In this document: piece after piece, positions 9,201 through 18,700 of the stretch
How positions within the stretch are numbered: the first letter of the stretch is position 1
Layout: each line of letters opens with the position of its first letter
Assembly (NCBI RefSeq): GCF_003001935.1
Contig: NZ_PVNG01000023.1
Coordinates: forward strand, 1 to 64,000
Length of the DNA stretch: 64,000 nt
Source: Nonomuraea fuscirosea
GTDB taxonomy: Bacteria; Actinomycetota; Actinomycetes; Streptosporangiales; Streptosporangiaceae
Direction: 5' to 3'
The notes under the pieces: generated by a model
Told to the model about the DNA's origin: nothing
The model's database searches: none
Seen by the model: only the letters and a program-made list of their open reading frames with translations
Made by a program: the position numbers and the translations under genes

Positions 9201-9306
9201 GGACACCGTGTACCTCGGCTTCGGCGTCGAGTCCATCGCCGACCCGGCCAAGCGGGCGGACCTGGTCAAGCGGTCCATGCAGCACCTGCTCGGCGGCCGT
9301 CGCTGA
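6283..9306 (+). CDS. Secreted M14-family zinc carboxypeptidase with immune-inhibitor-A-like C-terminal region
   Basis: 1007 residues. The GTG start at 6283 follows AAGGGG with a 6-nt gap and opens directly into a signal peptide (LTLAAAVILGLGTSL, cleavage near AEA-SV). A propeptide (about 27-110) precedes the M14 domain. Zinc ligands are His181 and Glu184 (QHAREW) and His311 (NYHSYG); the catalytic Glu381 is in TPELNEGCDGC. After about 420 come a beta-sandwich, a region with 'VLATEDVTG', and two jelly-roll stretches (DLSFWTSYDTEFHWDFLTVE; VFLDDFAITLDG) like the C-terminal module of M6 immune inhibitor A proteases. It should remove C-terminal residues from extracellular peptides. Large for M14 because of the added modules. 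Confidence 0.88.
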   Translation: MSRTLTLAAAVILGLGTSLVASTAEASVDPLPARDRLELYQLESPPGTAQALREKGFDVVQQQNKGDKEHIELTAAQTDLAALAKLGHKPEPVRNPQGQTQLEAARAQAAGGYTVYKSYSERGGIADQLKAIAAANKDVVKLQSIGKTLRGQDILAAKVSTGARLLPDGLKPAALYSATQHAREWIATEVDMRLLKHVVANKRALRDLLNTTELWFVPVANPDGYDFTFTEGNRLWRKNLRDNNGDGQITGGDGVDPNRNFPTNFHYDEEGSSSIPSSETFRGAGPASEPETRAMDGLLRKVKFETQLNYHSYGPLLLYPSGFQIATETADNPIYEALTGDDVRPAVPGFDPDLGAELYTTNGDTNDHAHARYGTLSWTPELNEGCDGCGFVFPDDEALVQAEFEKNLPFALDVAKSAVNPVEPVTHLGNRTPDFVTDPFEISHGKEQVVEVNAKRKLGPVFLNYQVNGGRTKTAGTSEWKGGERYGAGYDRYYHRLRGKITGTKAGDRVKVWFSSIGRKSSDFTYKVATDIGGKVLVLATEDVTGLSPAQGVTEAKYAGDYAAALQAAGYSSDVYDMDKAGRKAPHPLGVLSHYKAVIWETGDDVIPRSEGQVPGTTSKGGVDTELAVRDYLNEGGKVLHAGKYPSYAANFNGSYYYEPDQPENPECTVDDDPPCIPVFNDFQQYWLGAYVFFDNAGTDQATGQPFALQGSAGKFAGFDGTIAPDHTQSFVATSAILPAAQFPRFASSAPVKWVRPGGPFDPHTGSWDVYSGIADVSWKRLTRTIDLTGKSSGDLSFWTSYDTEFHWDFLTVEARTAGGDDWTTLPDANGHTTQDVGDSCLTENSGGWRTIHPFTQRYQGENCEATGSSGAWHAASGNSSGWQQWKIDLTPYAGKQVEISISYISDWATQGAGVFLDDFAITLDGAAAETTSFESDLGGWAAGAAPEGSAPSINNWFRTDQVFEEGAGVVTEDTVYLGFGVESIADPAKRADLVKRSMQHLLGGRR

Positions 9307-9315
9307 CATGTGCGT

Positions 9316-9350
9316 GAGGGGCGCGGCGCGTGCTGCCGCGCCCCTCTTGC
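9316..9350 (+). terminator. Stem-loop terminator after the M14 gene
   Basis: A perfect 12-bp inverted repeat, GAGGGGCGCGGC (9316-9327) and GCCGCGCCCCTC (9335-9346), starts 10 nt after the M14 stop. It is followed only by TTG, so the U-tract is weak, as is common in this GC range. Confidence 0.7.
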
Positions 9351-9432
9351 GCGTGCGGACAGAACATGATTCGGTCACCATGAGGACTGCACGCAGCAAG
9401 CAAGCATTCGGTCAAGTGAGAGGCTCCACGAC

Positions 9433-10866
9433 ATGCGCCGGCACGAGAAGCTGTTCATCGGGGGCGAATGGGTGGCCCCTGCGGGCACCGGAACGATAGA
9501 GGTCATCTCCCCCCATACCGAAGAGGTCGTGGGCAGCGTGCCGGAAGGCACCACCGAGGACATGGACCGCGCGGTCGCCGCCGCCAGGCAGGCGTTCGAC
9601 CACGGGCCCTGGCCGCGCATGACGTTCGCGGAGCGGGCGGAGGTCATCGGCAGGCTGGCCGCGATCTACAACGAGCGCCAGGGCGAGATGGCCCGGATCA
9701 TCACCGAGGAGATGGGCTCGCCGATCTCCTTCTCCAACCTCGCGCAGGCGCCGCAGCCGCTCGGCATGCTGCAGTACTACGCCGAACTGGGCAAAACATT
9801 CGAGCAGGAGGAGCAGCGGCCGGGCCTGTTCGGCCCGATCACCGTGCGCAGGGAGCCCGTCGGCGTGGTCGCGGCCGTGGTGCCGTGGAACGTGCCCCAG
9901 TTCGTGACCATGACCAAGGTCGCCCCCGCGCTGCTGGCCGGCTGCGCCATCGTGCTCAAGCCGGCGCCCGAGACGCCGCTGGACGCGTACCTGCTGGCCG
10001 AGTGGGCGGCCGAGGCCGGCCTCCCTGCGGGCGTGCTCAACGTCGTGGTCGCCGGCCGCGAGGTGGGCGAGCACCTCGTCTCCCACCCCGGCGTGGACAA
10101 GGTCGCCTTCACCGGCTCGACCGCCGCCGGCCGGCGCATCGCCGCCGTCTGCGGCGAGCAGCTCAAGCGGGTCAGCCTGGAGCTCGGCGGCAAGTCCGCC
10201 GCGATCATCCTGGACGACGCCGACCTGCCCGCCAGCATGGGTTTCCTGACCATGGCCTCCCTGATGAACAACGGGCAGGCGTGCGTCGCGCAGACCCGCA
10301 TCCTGGCTTCCCGCAACCGCTACGACGAGGTCGTGGACGCCGTCGCGGGCATGGTCAACGGCCAGGCCGTCGGCGACCCCGCCGACCCGGCGACCGGCAT
10401 CGGGCCGCTGGTGGCCAAGCGGCAGCAGGACCGGGTCGAGGGCTACATCAAGATCGGCATGGACGAGGGCGCCAAGGTCGTCGTCGGCGGCCTCGACCGG
10501 CCGTACGACCGCGGCTGGTACGTCTCCCCCACCGTCTTCGCCGGGGTCTCCAACGACATGCGCATCGCCCGCGAGGAGATCTTCGGGCCCGTGCTGGCGG
10601 TGATCCCGTACGAGGACGAGGCGGACGCCGTACGCATCGCCAACGACAGCGACTACGGCCTGGCCGGAACGGTGTGGACGGCCGACACCGAGCACGGCAT
10701 GGACGTGGCCAGGCAGGTCCGTACGGGAACGTACGGGGTGAACTGCTTCATGCTGGAGACCAACGCGCCCTTCGGCGGCTACAAGGCCAGCGGCGTCGGG
10801 CGCGAACTGGGCCCGGAGGGGCTGAACAGCTACCTGGAGTACAAGACGATCGCCCGCCTGGGCTGA
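9433..10866 (+). CDS. Aldehyde dehydrogenase (NAD(P)+)
   Basis: 477 residues of the ALDH superfamily. Features: PWNVPQF (cofactor domain), FTGSTAAGRRI (Rossmann glycine motif, about 227-237), the catalytic base Glu in LELGGKSAAI (about 252-261), the nucleophilic Cys in NNGQACVAQTR (about 283-293), and the C-terminal PFGGYKASG loop. It oxidises an aldehyde to the acid; the substrate is not evident. Monocistronic: terminators flank it at 9316 and 10883. A purine-rich GAGAGG (9419-9424) lies 8 nt before the ATG. Confidence 0.93.
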   Translation: MRRHEKLFIGGEWVAPAGTGTIEVISPHTEEVVGSVPEGTTEDMDRAVAAARQAFDHGPWPRMTFAERAEVIGRLAAIYNERQGEMARIITEEMGSPISFSNLAQAPQPLGMLQYYAELGKTFEQEEQRPGLFGPITVRREPVGVVAAVVPWNVPQFVTMTKVAPALLAGCAIVLKPAPETPLDAYLLAEWAAEAGLPAGVLNVVVAGREVGEHLVSHPGVDKVAFTGSTAAGRRIAAVCGEQLKRVSLELGGKSAAIILDDADLPASMGFLTMASLMNNGQACVAQTRILASRNRYDEVVDAVAGMVNGQAVGDPADPATGIGPLVAKRQQDRVEGYIKIGMDEGAKVVVGGLDRPYDRGWYVSPTVFAGVSNDMRIAREEIFGPVLAVIPYEDEADAVRIANDSDYGLAGTVWTADTEHGMDVARQVRTGTYGVNCFMLETNAPFGGYKASGVGRELGPEGLNSYLEYKTIARLG

Positions 10867-10882
10867 CTCCAGAAGCGTAGGG

Positions 10883-10913
10883 AAAGGGCCCCGCATCCCC
10901 TGCGGGGCCCTTT
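10883..10913 (+). terminator. Rho-independent terminator after aldehyde dehydrogenase
   Basis: Perfect inverted repeat AAAGGGCCCCGCA (10883-10895), loop TCCCC, TGCGGGGCCCTTT (10901-10913), 17 nt after the stop. The A-run and T-run at the two ends would allow termination on either strand. From here to 11065 I see no gene. Confidence 0.88.
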
Positions 10914-11065
10914 CACGCGGGATGGGCACCCAGCGCGCCCCCGCGACGCTGGGCAACCGCCCGACTACAGCAGTATGTCCCACGTCCACCGCAGCGACGG
11001 TTTCCGTCCCCAGGGACTTTCTCCCGGCGGTTTCCTGCCATCCGCCCTAGGTAGACGCTTTTCAC

Positions 11066-11818
11066 TCAGGAAAAGTTCGAAGAGATCCATTTGCCGATTC
11101 TGCGGACCAGTTCCGGGGTGGCCGCCGCCTCCGCGTGACCGTATCCGGGCTCGATCCAGAGCTCCTTCGGCTCCTTCGCGCCGGCGTACAACTGCCGGGG
11201 ATGATCCAGCGGGAAGAAGGCGTCGGCGTCCCCGTGCACGATCAGCAGCGGCGTCGGCGAGATGAGGCCGGCCGCCTCGTGCGGGGGCATCGGGATCGGG
11301 TCCCACCGGCCGCTGGCGATCCTCGTGCGCTTGGCCACCCGCGCCGCCCACCGGCCCAGCGGCCGCTCGATCGCCCAGTGCACCTGGCGCATCGGCTTCG
11401 TGCCCCGGTAGTACCAGCGGGCCGGGCCGCTCACCGCCACCACCGCGTCCACCCCGCCGCGCAGCCCGGCGTGCCGGACGGCCACCGAGGCCCCCATGGA
11501 GAAGCCCACCACGGCGATCCTTGCGTAGCCGATCACGCGGGCGTGCCTGACCGCGGCCTCCACGTCGAGGATCTCCCGGTCGCCGACCGTGGTCTCGCCG
11601 CCGGAGCGCCCGTGACCCCTGAAGTCGAACGCGACCACGCCGCCGTACCCGCTCAGCACGTGCACGATGCGGCGCGCCGTGCGCTCCCGCCACGAACCGG
11701 TGAAACCGTGCGCCACGACGATGCCGACGTCCGTACGGGCGGACGGCGTGTGCGCGGCGTCGATGCGGACCCCGTCCTCGGTTCTGAGCATGACGGGGAA
11801 GCTGGGCGCGAAAGGCAT
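11066..11818 (-). CDS. Alpha/beta hydrolase
   Basis: 250 residues with the alpha/beta-hydrolase fold. The oxyanion region HGFTGSW (about 36-42), FDFRGHGRSGG (about 64-74), the nucleophile elbow GFSMGAS (Ser about 106), the acid in HGDADAFFP (about 195-203) and the catalytic His in GYGHAEAA (about 224-231) are all present, so it should be active as an esterase or peptidase-like hydrolase in the cytosol. It is the last gene of a minus-strand group that includes two AMP-binding-like proteins and a LuxR regulator. Substrate unknown. Confidence 0.88.
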   Translation of the reverse strand: MPFAPSFPVMLRTEDGVRIDAAHTPSARTDVGIVVAHGFTGSWRERTARRIVHVLSGYGGVVAFDFRGHGRSGGETTVGDREILDVEAAVRHARVIGYARIAVVGFSMGASVAVRHAGLRGGVDAVVAVSGPARWYYRGTKPMRQVHWAIERPLGRWAARVAKRTRIASGRWDPIPMPPHEAAGLISPTPLLIVHGDADAFFPLDHPRQLYAGAKEPKELWIEPGYGHAEAAATPELVRRIGKWISSNFS

Positions 11819-11871
11819 GGGATCGAGCTTATGGTCGCACCGCCTTTCCCCAGCGCCCGGCCACCCCGGTC

Positions 11872-11958
11872 GTGGTCCTCCCGCGCCCGACCGCGCCTGT
11901 CATGGTTCTTCCGCGCCCGACCGCCTCGATTCGTGGTCAGCGGCCCGTCGGGCACGAC
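11872..11958. repeat. 30/31-bp direct repeat that runs into the end of the small AMP-binding gene
   Basis: Units start at 11872 (GTGGTCCTCCCGCGCCCGAC), 11902 (ATGGTTCTTCCGCGCCCGAC) and 11933 (GTGGTCAGCGGCCCGTCGG). The third contains the stop codon (11937-11939, minus strand) and last codons of the 11937-12320 gene. The first two are degenerate copies beyond the stop. Confidence 0.7.
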
Positions 11959-12320
11959 GGCGATGCGCCGCTCAGCTCCGCGACGCTCATCACGATCCGT
12001 ACCCGCGACTCCTCGGCCGCGTCGAGCGCCCGCTGGACGTTGGAGATCATCACCCGGGCCGCGCTCTCCTGGATGCGGTCCCGCAGCGTGGCCTGGTCGA
12101 GATCGACCGGCAGGGGCCAGGCGACGCCGTCGGCCGCGATCACCGCGTGGGTCGCCACCAGCAGGTCGGGGCCGACGGGCAGGCAGATGAGCACGGTGTC
12201 TCCAGCGCGCACTCCCTTGTGCCGCAGCCGGACGGCCGCGACCGCGGACCTCTCGTCCAGCTGCTCCTCGGTGAGCTTCAGGCCGGTGCCCGAGTCCACC
12301 ATCACGATGCGCTGATCCAT
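11937..12320 (-). CDS. Truncated AMP-binding (ANL-superfamily) N-terminal domain protein
   Basis: 127 residues. The stretch LTEEQLDERSAVAAVRLRHK, then GVRAGDTVLICLPVGPDLLV and ...ESAARVMIS, matches the first 110 or so residues of acyl-CoA synthetases (YxELDERSxxLAxxLRxxGVxxGDxVxxxxPNxxE). The ATP-binding P-loop, the rest of the large domain and the C-terminal lid are missing, so adenylation is not expected. A GTG at 12329 is an alternative start. I prefer ATG 12320 because the motif CTCTTTAC lies just upstream, as it does for the related gene starting at 15614. It follows the LuxR gene by 74 nt. Function unknown. Confidence 0.65.
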   Translation of the reverse strand: MDQRIVMVDSGTGLKLTEEQLDERSAVAAVRLRHKGVRAGDTVLICLPVGPDLLVATHAVIAADGVAWPLPVDLDQATLRDRIQESAARVMISNVQRALDAAEESRVRIVMSVAELSGASPSCPTGR

Positions 12321-12394
12321 GGGGCCCACCGTAAAGAGGGCATCTCAGGCACACATGGGGCGGAATATGCAGATCCCTATGCAGAAGCGTGCGC

Positions 12395-14818
12395 CTACCC
12401 GGAGCCGCTCGACCGCTCGGCCGCCCACACCGCGATCTGCGCGCGGGAGGTGTAGCCGAGCTTCTCCATGATGTTGGCGATGTGCCGCGCGACCGTCGCG
12501 GGGCTGATCACCAGCTCACCCGCGATGCCCCGGTTCGACAAGCCGCGGGTGAGCAGGCCGGCGATCTCCTGCTCGCGGGCGGTCAGCACCGAGTGCCTGA
12601 CCGGCTCGGCCGTCACCGGCGCCTTCGCCGCCTTCGGCGGCAGCCGCTCGCCCGCCAGCACCCGGCGGGCGGCGACGTCGGGGCACATCGCCCGCCCCCG
12701 CGACCACAACGAGGTCGTACGGCCGTCGCCCAGCTTCGTCCTGGCCCGCCCGAGCAGCTCCTCGAACCTCGTCGTGGCGGAGTGCTGCCCGATCGACTCG
12801 CGCAGCCCGGCGGCCGCGGCGGCGGCCAGCACCGCCCCCTCCAGGTCGCCCTCGCACTCGGCCAGCACCGACAGCCCCACCAGGCAGCGGGCCACGGCCT
12901 GGCGCTGCCCCGTCGCCCGCGCGATGTCCGTGCCGGCCGCCAGCCGCTCGCGCGCGCTGCCGAACTCGTGCAGCATCGCCGCGACCCGGCCGGTCCTGGC
13001 CAGGCAGCGGGACAGTTCGAGGTCGCTGCCGAGCTCGCTCAGCCACGGCACGGCCGTCTCGTACCGGGTCCTGGCGGCGGCCAGGTCGCCCCTGGCCTCG
13101 GCCACCGCGCCGAGCTGGACCGCGGTCCTGGCCATCAGCCAGCGGTGGCCGTGCTCACCGGCCCGCGCCAGCGCCTCCTCCCCGTGCCGCTGCGCCTCGC
13201 GCAACCGGCCGCGGACCAGCGCCACCGCCGACAGCCCGGCCAGGCTCGCCGCCTGGTTCCACCGGTCGCCGGAGCGGGTGGCGACGGTCAGACCCTCCTC
13301 GGCGTGGTGCGCCGCCTCCTCCGCGCGGCCCATGCGCAGCAGCACCACGACGACGAGGTTGTGCATGACACAGCGCGGGAAGTCGTCGTCGGGCGCCATC
13401 TCGGCCAGGCTGCGCCTGGCCGTCTCCAGCGACCGGCTCAGCTCGTCCTTCGCCTCCAGGCCGTAGGCGAGGTAGGCCATGGCGTGCGCGATCTGCTCGG
13501 CGGGCACGCCGGTCGTGTCGAGCGACAGCAGCCGCTCGATCCAGCCGACGATCTCCCTGAGGTTGCCGCCCAGCGGCAGCAGCCCCGTGCTGGTCTGGCA
13601 GAGGCGCAGGCCGAGCAGCACGTCACCGGACTCGGCCGCCCATTCGAGCGCCACCCGCTGGTCGTCGATCAGCTCGCGGCTCGCGATCAGCGCCTCGAAC
13701 CTGCGCGGCCAGGGCACGCCCGGCTCGACCACCTCGGTGGCGAAGTGGCGCTCCTGCAGCGCGCAGAGCACGTGCAGGTGCCGCTCGCGCAGGACCTCCC
13801 GCTCGCCGGCCTGGCGCAGGCGTTCGAGCGCGTAACGCTTGATGGTCTCCAGCAGCCGGTAGCGCCTGCGGCCCTCGTCGCAGAGCACGAGCGACTTGTC
13901 CACCAGGCCGCCGAGCAGCTCGACGATCTCGTTCGCGGCGATGGGCCGCTCGGCGCAGACCTGCTCGGCCAGCAGGAGGTCGAAGTCGCCGGCGAACACC
14001 GACAGGCGGCGCAGCAGCACCTGCTCCTTGGCCGCGAGCAGGTCGTAGCTCCACTCCACCGCCCCGAGCAGCGTGCGCTGGCGGGCCGGGGCGGTACGCC
14101 CGCCGGTGGTGAGCAGCGAGAACCGGTCGTCGATGCGGTCGGCGATCTGGCCGGGACTGAGCAGGCTGGTGCGGGCCGCGGCCAGCTCGATCGCCAGCGG
14201 CAGCCCGTCGAGCGCCCGGCACAGGCGCACCACGTCGGCCAGGCTGGCGCCGTCGAGCCTGGTGCCGGCGGCGGTCGCGCGGTCCATGAACAGCTGCACG
14301 GACTCGGCGTCGGCGGCCCCCTCGTCGGGCAGGTCGAGCGGCGGCACCCGCCAGATCAGCTCGCTGGCGATGCGCAGCGGCTCTCTGCTGGTGGCCAGCA
14401 CCCGCAGCGACGGGCAGCCCGCCACCAGCGCCGCGACCACCTCCGCGCACCGGTGGACCAGGTGCTCGCAGTTGTCGAGCAGCAGCAGGCAGCGCTGCTC
14501 GCGCAGCCGCGCCGTGACCGTGCCGAGCAGCGGCCGGCCGGCCTCCTCGCGCACGCCGAGCACGCGGGCGATCTCCTGCTCGACCAGCTCGGCCCGGCCG
14601 AACCTGGCCAGCTCGACCAGCCACACGCCGTCGGGATAGGCGGGCACGAGCCGGGCGGCGACCCGCAGCGCCAGCCGGGTCTTGCCGATCCCGCCGACGC
14701 CGCACAACGTGACCACGCGCGTGTCGCCGACCAGGTCGTGCAGGTCGTCGAGGTCACGCTCGCGCCCGACGAAGCGGTTGGGCTCCGCCGGAAGGTTGTG
14801 CCGGGGGGTCTCTGGCAT
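12395..14818 (-). CDS. Large ATP-binding LuxR-family regulator
   Basis: 807 residues. An AAA/NB-ARC-like ATPase domain has Walker A GVGGIGKT (40-47) and a Walker B region LLLLDNCEHL (about 117-126), then TPR-like alpha repeats (about 330-720) and a C-terminal LuxR helix-turn-helix (LTAREQEIAGLLTRGLSNRG; SPATVARHIANIMEKL). This is the AfsR/LAL-like STAND layout in which ligand binding and ATP-driven oligomerisation activate transcription. I start it at ATG 14818 (MPETPRHNLPAEPNRFVGRE), after GGGTGAG; the frame is open upstream for 21 more codons. It is flanked by two degenerate AMP-binding genes on the same strand, which may be its targets or partners (inference). Confidence 0.9.
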   Translation of the reverse strand: MPETPRHNLPAEPNRFVGRERDLDDLHDLVGDTRVVTLCGVGGIGKTRLALRVAARLVPAYPDGVWLVELARFGRAELVEQEIARVLGVREEAGRPLLGTVTARLREQRCLLLLDNCEHLVHRCAEVVAALVAGCPSLRVLATSREPLRIASELIWRVPPLDLPDEGAADAESVQLFMDRATAAGTRLDGASLADVVRLCRALDGLPLAIELAAARTSLLSPGQIADRIDDRFSLLTTGGRTAPARQRTLLGAVEWSYDLLAAKEQVLLRRLSVFAGDFDLLLAEQVCAERPIAANEIVELLGGLVDKSLVLCDEGRRRYRLLETIKRYALERLRQAGEREVLRERHLHVLCALQERHFATEVVEPGVPWPRRFEALIASRELIDDQRVALEWAAESGDVLLGLRLCQTSTGLLPLGGNLREIVGWIERLLSLDTTGVPAEQIAHAMAYLAYGLEAKDELSRSLETARRSLAEMAPDDDFPRCVMHNLVVVVLLRMGRAEEAAHHAEEGLTVATRSGDRWNQAASLAGLSAVALVRGRLREAQRHGEEALARAGEHGHRWLMARTAVQLGAVAEARGDLAAARTRYETAVPWLSELGSDLELSRCLARTGRVAAMLHEFGSARERLAAGTDIARATGQRQAVARCLVGLSVLAECEGDLEGAVLAAAAAAGLRESIGQHSATTRFEELLGRARTKLGDGRTTSLWSRGRAMCPDVAARRVLAGERLPPKAAKAPVTAEPVRHSVLTAREQEIAGLLTRGLSNRGIAGELVISPATVARHIANIMEKLGYTSRAQIAVWAAERSSGSG

Positions 14819-14870
14819 GTGCTCACCCTGCGTCGCGGAAGGATCACGCTCTTCCACAGTGTCGCACTTT

Positions 14871-15614
14871 TCACAGGCCAAGCGAGCTCACGACCGCCCT
14901 TTCGTCGACGACGCGCAGAACCGGATTCCCGAGCAGCCTTCTGGCCAGGTCGTACGGGGCCACGACCACGGTCGCCCGGCGCTCCTGGGCCAGCACGCGG
15001 CAGCCGACCAGGCTCGGCTCGTGGGCGACCACGACGTGGGCGCCTGACATCATGGCTAAATCGATCACCCGCAGCCCGCGGAACGGCTCGCTGACGGCGC
15101 TGATCAGGACGTCGTCCTTGGCGATCACCAGCCGGGTGGCCAGTCTGCGCAGGTCGGTCGTCAGCTCGGTGTTGTCGAGCAACCGCTCGCCGTCGAGCGT
15201 GAGCGCGGGCCCCGCGAGCGGCCCGAACTCGACGGCGCCGCTGGACAGCAGCTCACCGAACGGCCTGGCGCCAGGCGCGGGCAGGAACGAGAAGACCTGG
15301 TCGACCTTGGCCTCGGCGGGGTCGTGCCCCTCGTGCGCGATCATGAAGCGGGACGCCCCCGAGGCCGACAGGACCGCGGTGCCGCCGGCCCAGGCCACGG
15401 CGTGCACCGCCACCGGAAGATGGGCGCCCTGGGGGACGTCGACCAGCACCCGCTCGCCGTAACGCAGACCGAGCGCGCGCAGGCCCGCCGCGGCGCGGGT
15501 GACCCGTCTCGCGAAGGCCGCGTAGGACAGCACGTCGCCGGTCCTGACGTCGCTCACCGCCGGCTGATCGCCCTGCGTCGGAGCAGCGGACATAACCAGC
15601 TCAGTCCAGGTCAT
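14871..15614 (-). CDS. Degenerate AMP-binding (ANL-superfamily) protein
   Basis: 247 residues. The N-terminal half (LSYAAFARRVTRAAAGLRAL, GLRYGERVLVDVPQGAHLPV) matches the start of acyl-CoA ligases. A later part (DVLISAVSEPFRGLRVIDLA, SGAHVVVAHEPSL) resembles the segment after the P-loop. The P-loop itself (SSGTTGxPKG), the A5-A8 motifs and the C-terminal domain are absent, so it cannot adenylate in the usual way. ATG 15614 has no ribosome site; TTTACA lies 8 nt upstream, consistent with a leaderless message. It precedes the LuxR gene by 52 nt, and the 11937-12320 gene is a shorter relative on its other side. Confidence 0.65.
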   Translation of the reverse strand: MTWTELVMSAAPTQGDQPAVSDVRTGDVLSYAAFARRVTRAAAGLRALGLRYGERVLVDVPQGAHLPVAVHAVAWAGGTAVLSASGASRFMIAHEGHDPAEAKVDQVFSFLPAPGARPFGELLSSGAVEFGPLAGPALTLDGERLLDNTELTTDLRRLATRLVIAKDDVLISAVSEPFRGLRVIDLAMMSGAHVVVAHEPSLVGCRVLAQERRATVVVAPYDLARRLLGNPVLRVVDERAVVSSLGL

Positions 15615-15664
15615 GCGCTCAATGTAAAGAGCCTGGCCGTCCCTGCCATGCGCAAGAATGTGCA

Positions 15665-15682
15665 ACCGGCTATGTAGCCGGT
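15665..15682. promoter_or_regulatory. 18-bp palindrome upstream of the degenerate AMP-binding gene
   Basis: ACCGGCTA-TG-TAGCCGGT is an inverted repeat with perfect 8-bp arms. It lies 51-68 bp upstream of the minus-strand start at 15614, where an activator or repressor site is expected. Whether the adjacent LuxR protein binds it is unknown. Confidence 0.4.
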
Positions 15683-15801
15683 CATGAACAGGTACGGGCG
15701 GGCCCCGTCGTCCCGCTCCTGCCATCTGAGGGGATCAACTAGACTTATGAGGTCGCGACTTCGCGCGGCCGCCCCCACCGAACACAGAGCGAGACGTCAT
15801 C

Positions 15802-17655
<1,854 letters not shown>

Positions 17656-17661
17656 CTCCGC

Positions 17662-17708
17662 CGAAGGCCGCGTTCGGCCCGCTGCATGCGGGCGGAACGC
17701 GGCCTTCG
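17662..17708 (+). terminator. Long stem-loop terminator after typA
   Basis: 14-bp perfect arms CGAAGGCCGCGTTC (17662-17675) and GAACGCGGCCTTCG (17695-17708) enclose a second small hairpin (CCCGC-TGCAT-GCGGG). There is no T-run. Confidence 0.8.
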
Positions 17709-17763
17709 CGCTGAGACGCGCGAGAAGACCTCGGCCCGGCCGCGGGCGTTCCCGGCCCGCGGC

Positions 17764-17880
17764 GGGTCAGCCTGACGGCGTGGGGCGAGTCAGCCTGCCG
17801 GCCTGCGGCGGTCAGCCTGCCGGCGTGGGCCGGGTCAGCCTGTCGGCGTGGCGTGGCGTGGCGTGGGGCGGGTCAGCGGC
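17764..17880. repeat. Degenerate ~23-bp tandem repeat ending at the DUF2461 stop codon
   Basis: Five units begin GTCAGC at 17766, 17789, 17811, 17834 and 17872 (spacings 23, 22, 23 and 38) and continue with CTGnCGGCGTGGGGCGG-like sequence. The last GTCAGCGGCGG holds the stop codon (17873-17875, minus strand) and last Arg codons of the DUF2461 gene. A short GCGTG run sits at 17846-17866. Confidence 0.75.
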
Positions 17881-18526
17881 GGCGGGGGAGCTCGCTGCCG
17901 CGGACGTTCGCGGACAGCCACTCCACCAGCGGCCCGGCCGCGCGCCAGGTGCGCTCGACCCGGGCCCGCGCCCGCGCCGTGTGCACCCACTCCCGCGGCT
18001 CGAACCGCTTGGCCGCGTAGAGCGACTTGTGCCGCAGCAGGTCGATGCGCGGGTGGTCCTCCTCGAACCCTCGCGGCCTGGTCTTCAGCCGCTCGCCGCG
18101 CAGCTCGTACCCCTCGGCGGCCAGCGCGGCCGCGATCGACTCCAGCGGCTTGCCCGTCAGGTCCTCGTCCACGGCGGCGCGGAAGCGGGCCACCTGGTCG
18201 GAGGCGGTCGAGTAGATGCCGCCCGCCGCCAGCAGCCCGGCCGCACTGAGCTCCACGTAGAGCCCGATGCCGGGCATCACCTCGACGAACGCGCCCTGAT
18301 GCGTCTTGTACGGCGACTTGTCCTTGGCGAAGCGCACGTCCCGGTACGGCCGGAAGAGGTGGGCCGGGCCGAACTCCGCCGCCAGCTCGTCGGTGAGCGC
18401 CAGCATGGGCGCCCGCACGGCCTGCTCGTAGAGCTCCTTGTGCTGCGCGAAGTACGTCTTCGAATTGTCCGCCTCAAGCCCCTCGTAGAAGATGAACGCC
18501 TCGTCGGGGAAGCCGGTGAAACCCAT
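17873..18526 (-). CDS. DUF2461 family protein
   Basis: 217 residues. The sequence opens with FTGFPDEAFIFYEGLEADNS, followed by KTYFAQHKELYEQAVRAPM, and contains RPYRDVRFAKDKSPYKTHQG and PRGFEEDHPRIDLLRHKSLY. These are landmarks of the DUF2461/TIGR02453 family, conserved in many bacteria and of unknown biochemical role. It is soluble, with no signal peptide. It stands alone, convergent with typA and downstream of the deacetylase gene on the same strand. Its 3' end runs into a direct-repeat array. Confidence 0.85.
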   Translation of the reverse strand: MGFTGFPDEAFIFYEGLEADNSKTYFAQHKELYEQAVRAPMLALTDELAAEFGPAHLFRPYRDVRFAKDKSPYKTHQGAFVEVMPGIGLYVELSAAGLLAAGGIYSTASDQVARFRAAVDEDLTGKPLESIAAALAAEGYELRGERLKTRPRGFEEDHPRIDLLRHKSLYAAKRFEPREWVHTARARARVERTWRAAGPLVEWLSANVRGSELPRRR

Positions 18527-18593
18527 GTGACCAGGGTCCCACGCCGCGCGGGCGGCCCGGCGCCCCGGTCGGCCTTCGACGCGCTCCCGCCCT

Positions 18594-18700
18594 GGTCAGC
18601 GTTCGGTATACCGGCACCCGGCGGCCTGGTCAGCGTTCGGTCTACCGGCGCCCGGCGCCCGCGTCAGCGTCAGCGTTCGGTGTACTTGCGGCCCGGCGCG
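18594..18700. repeat. Duplicated 3' end of the polysaccharide deacetylase gene
   Basis: Copies at 18594 (GGTCAGCGTTCGGTATACCG), 18628 (GGTCAGCGTTCGGTCTACCG) and 18668 (CGTCAGCGTTCGGTGTACTT). The 18668 copy is the true end of the deacetylase gene (stop 18670-18672, last residues GRKYTER). The other two repeat its stop and about seven last codons beyond the gene, in the same orientation. Confidence 0.8.

Noticed and set aside
6325..9399. 1024-codon open frame antisense to the M14 peptidase gene
   Set aside because: It is a shadow of GC-rich codon bias; the sense frame has a signal peptide, zinc motifs and a ribosome site.
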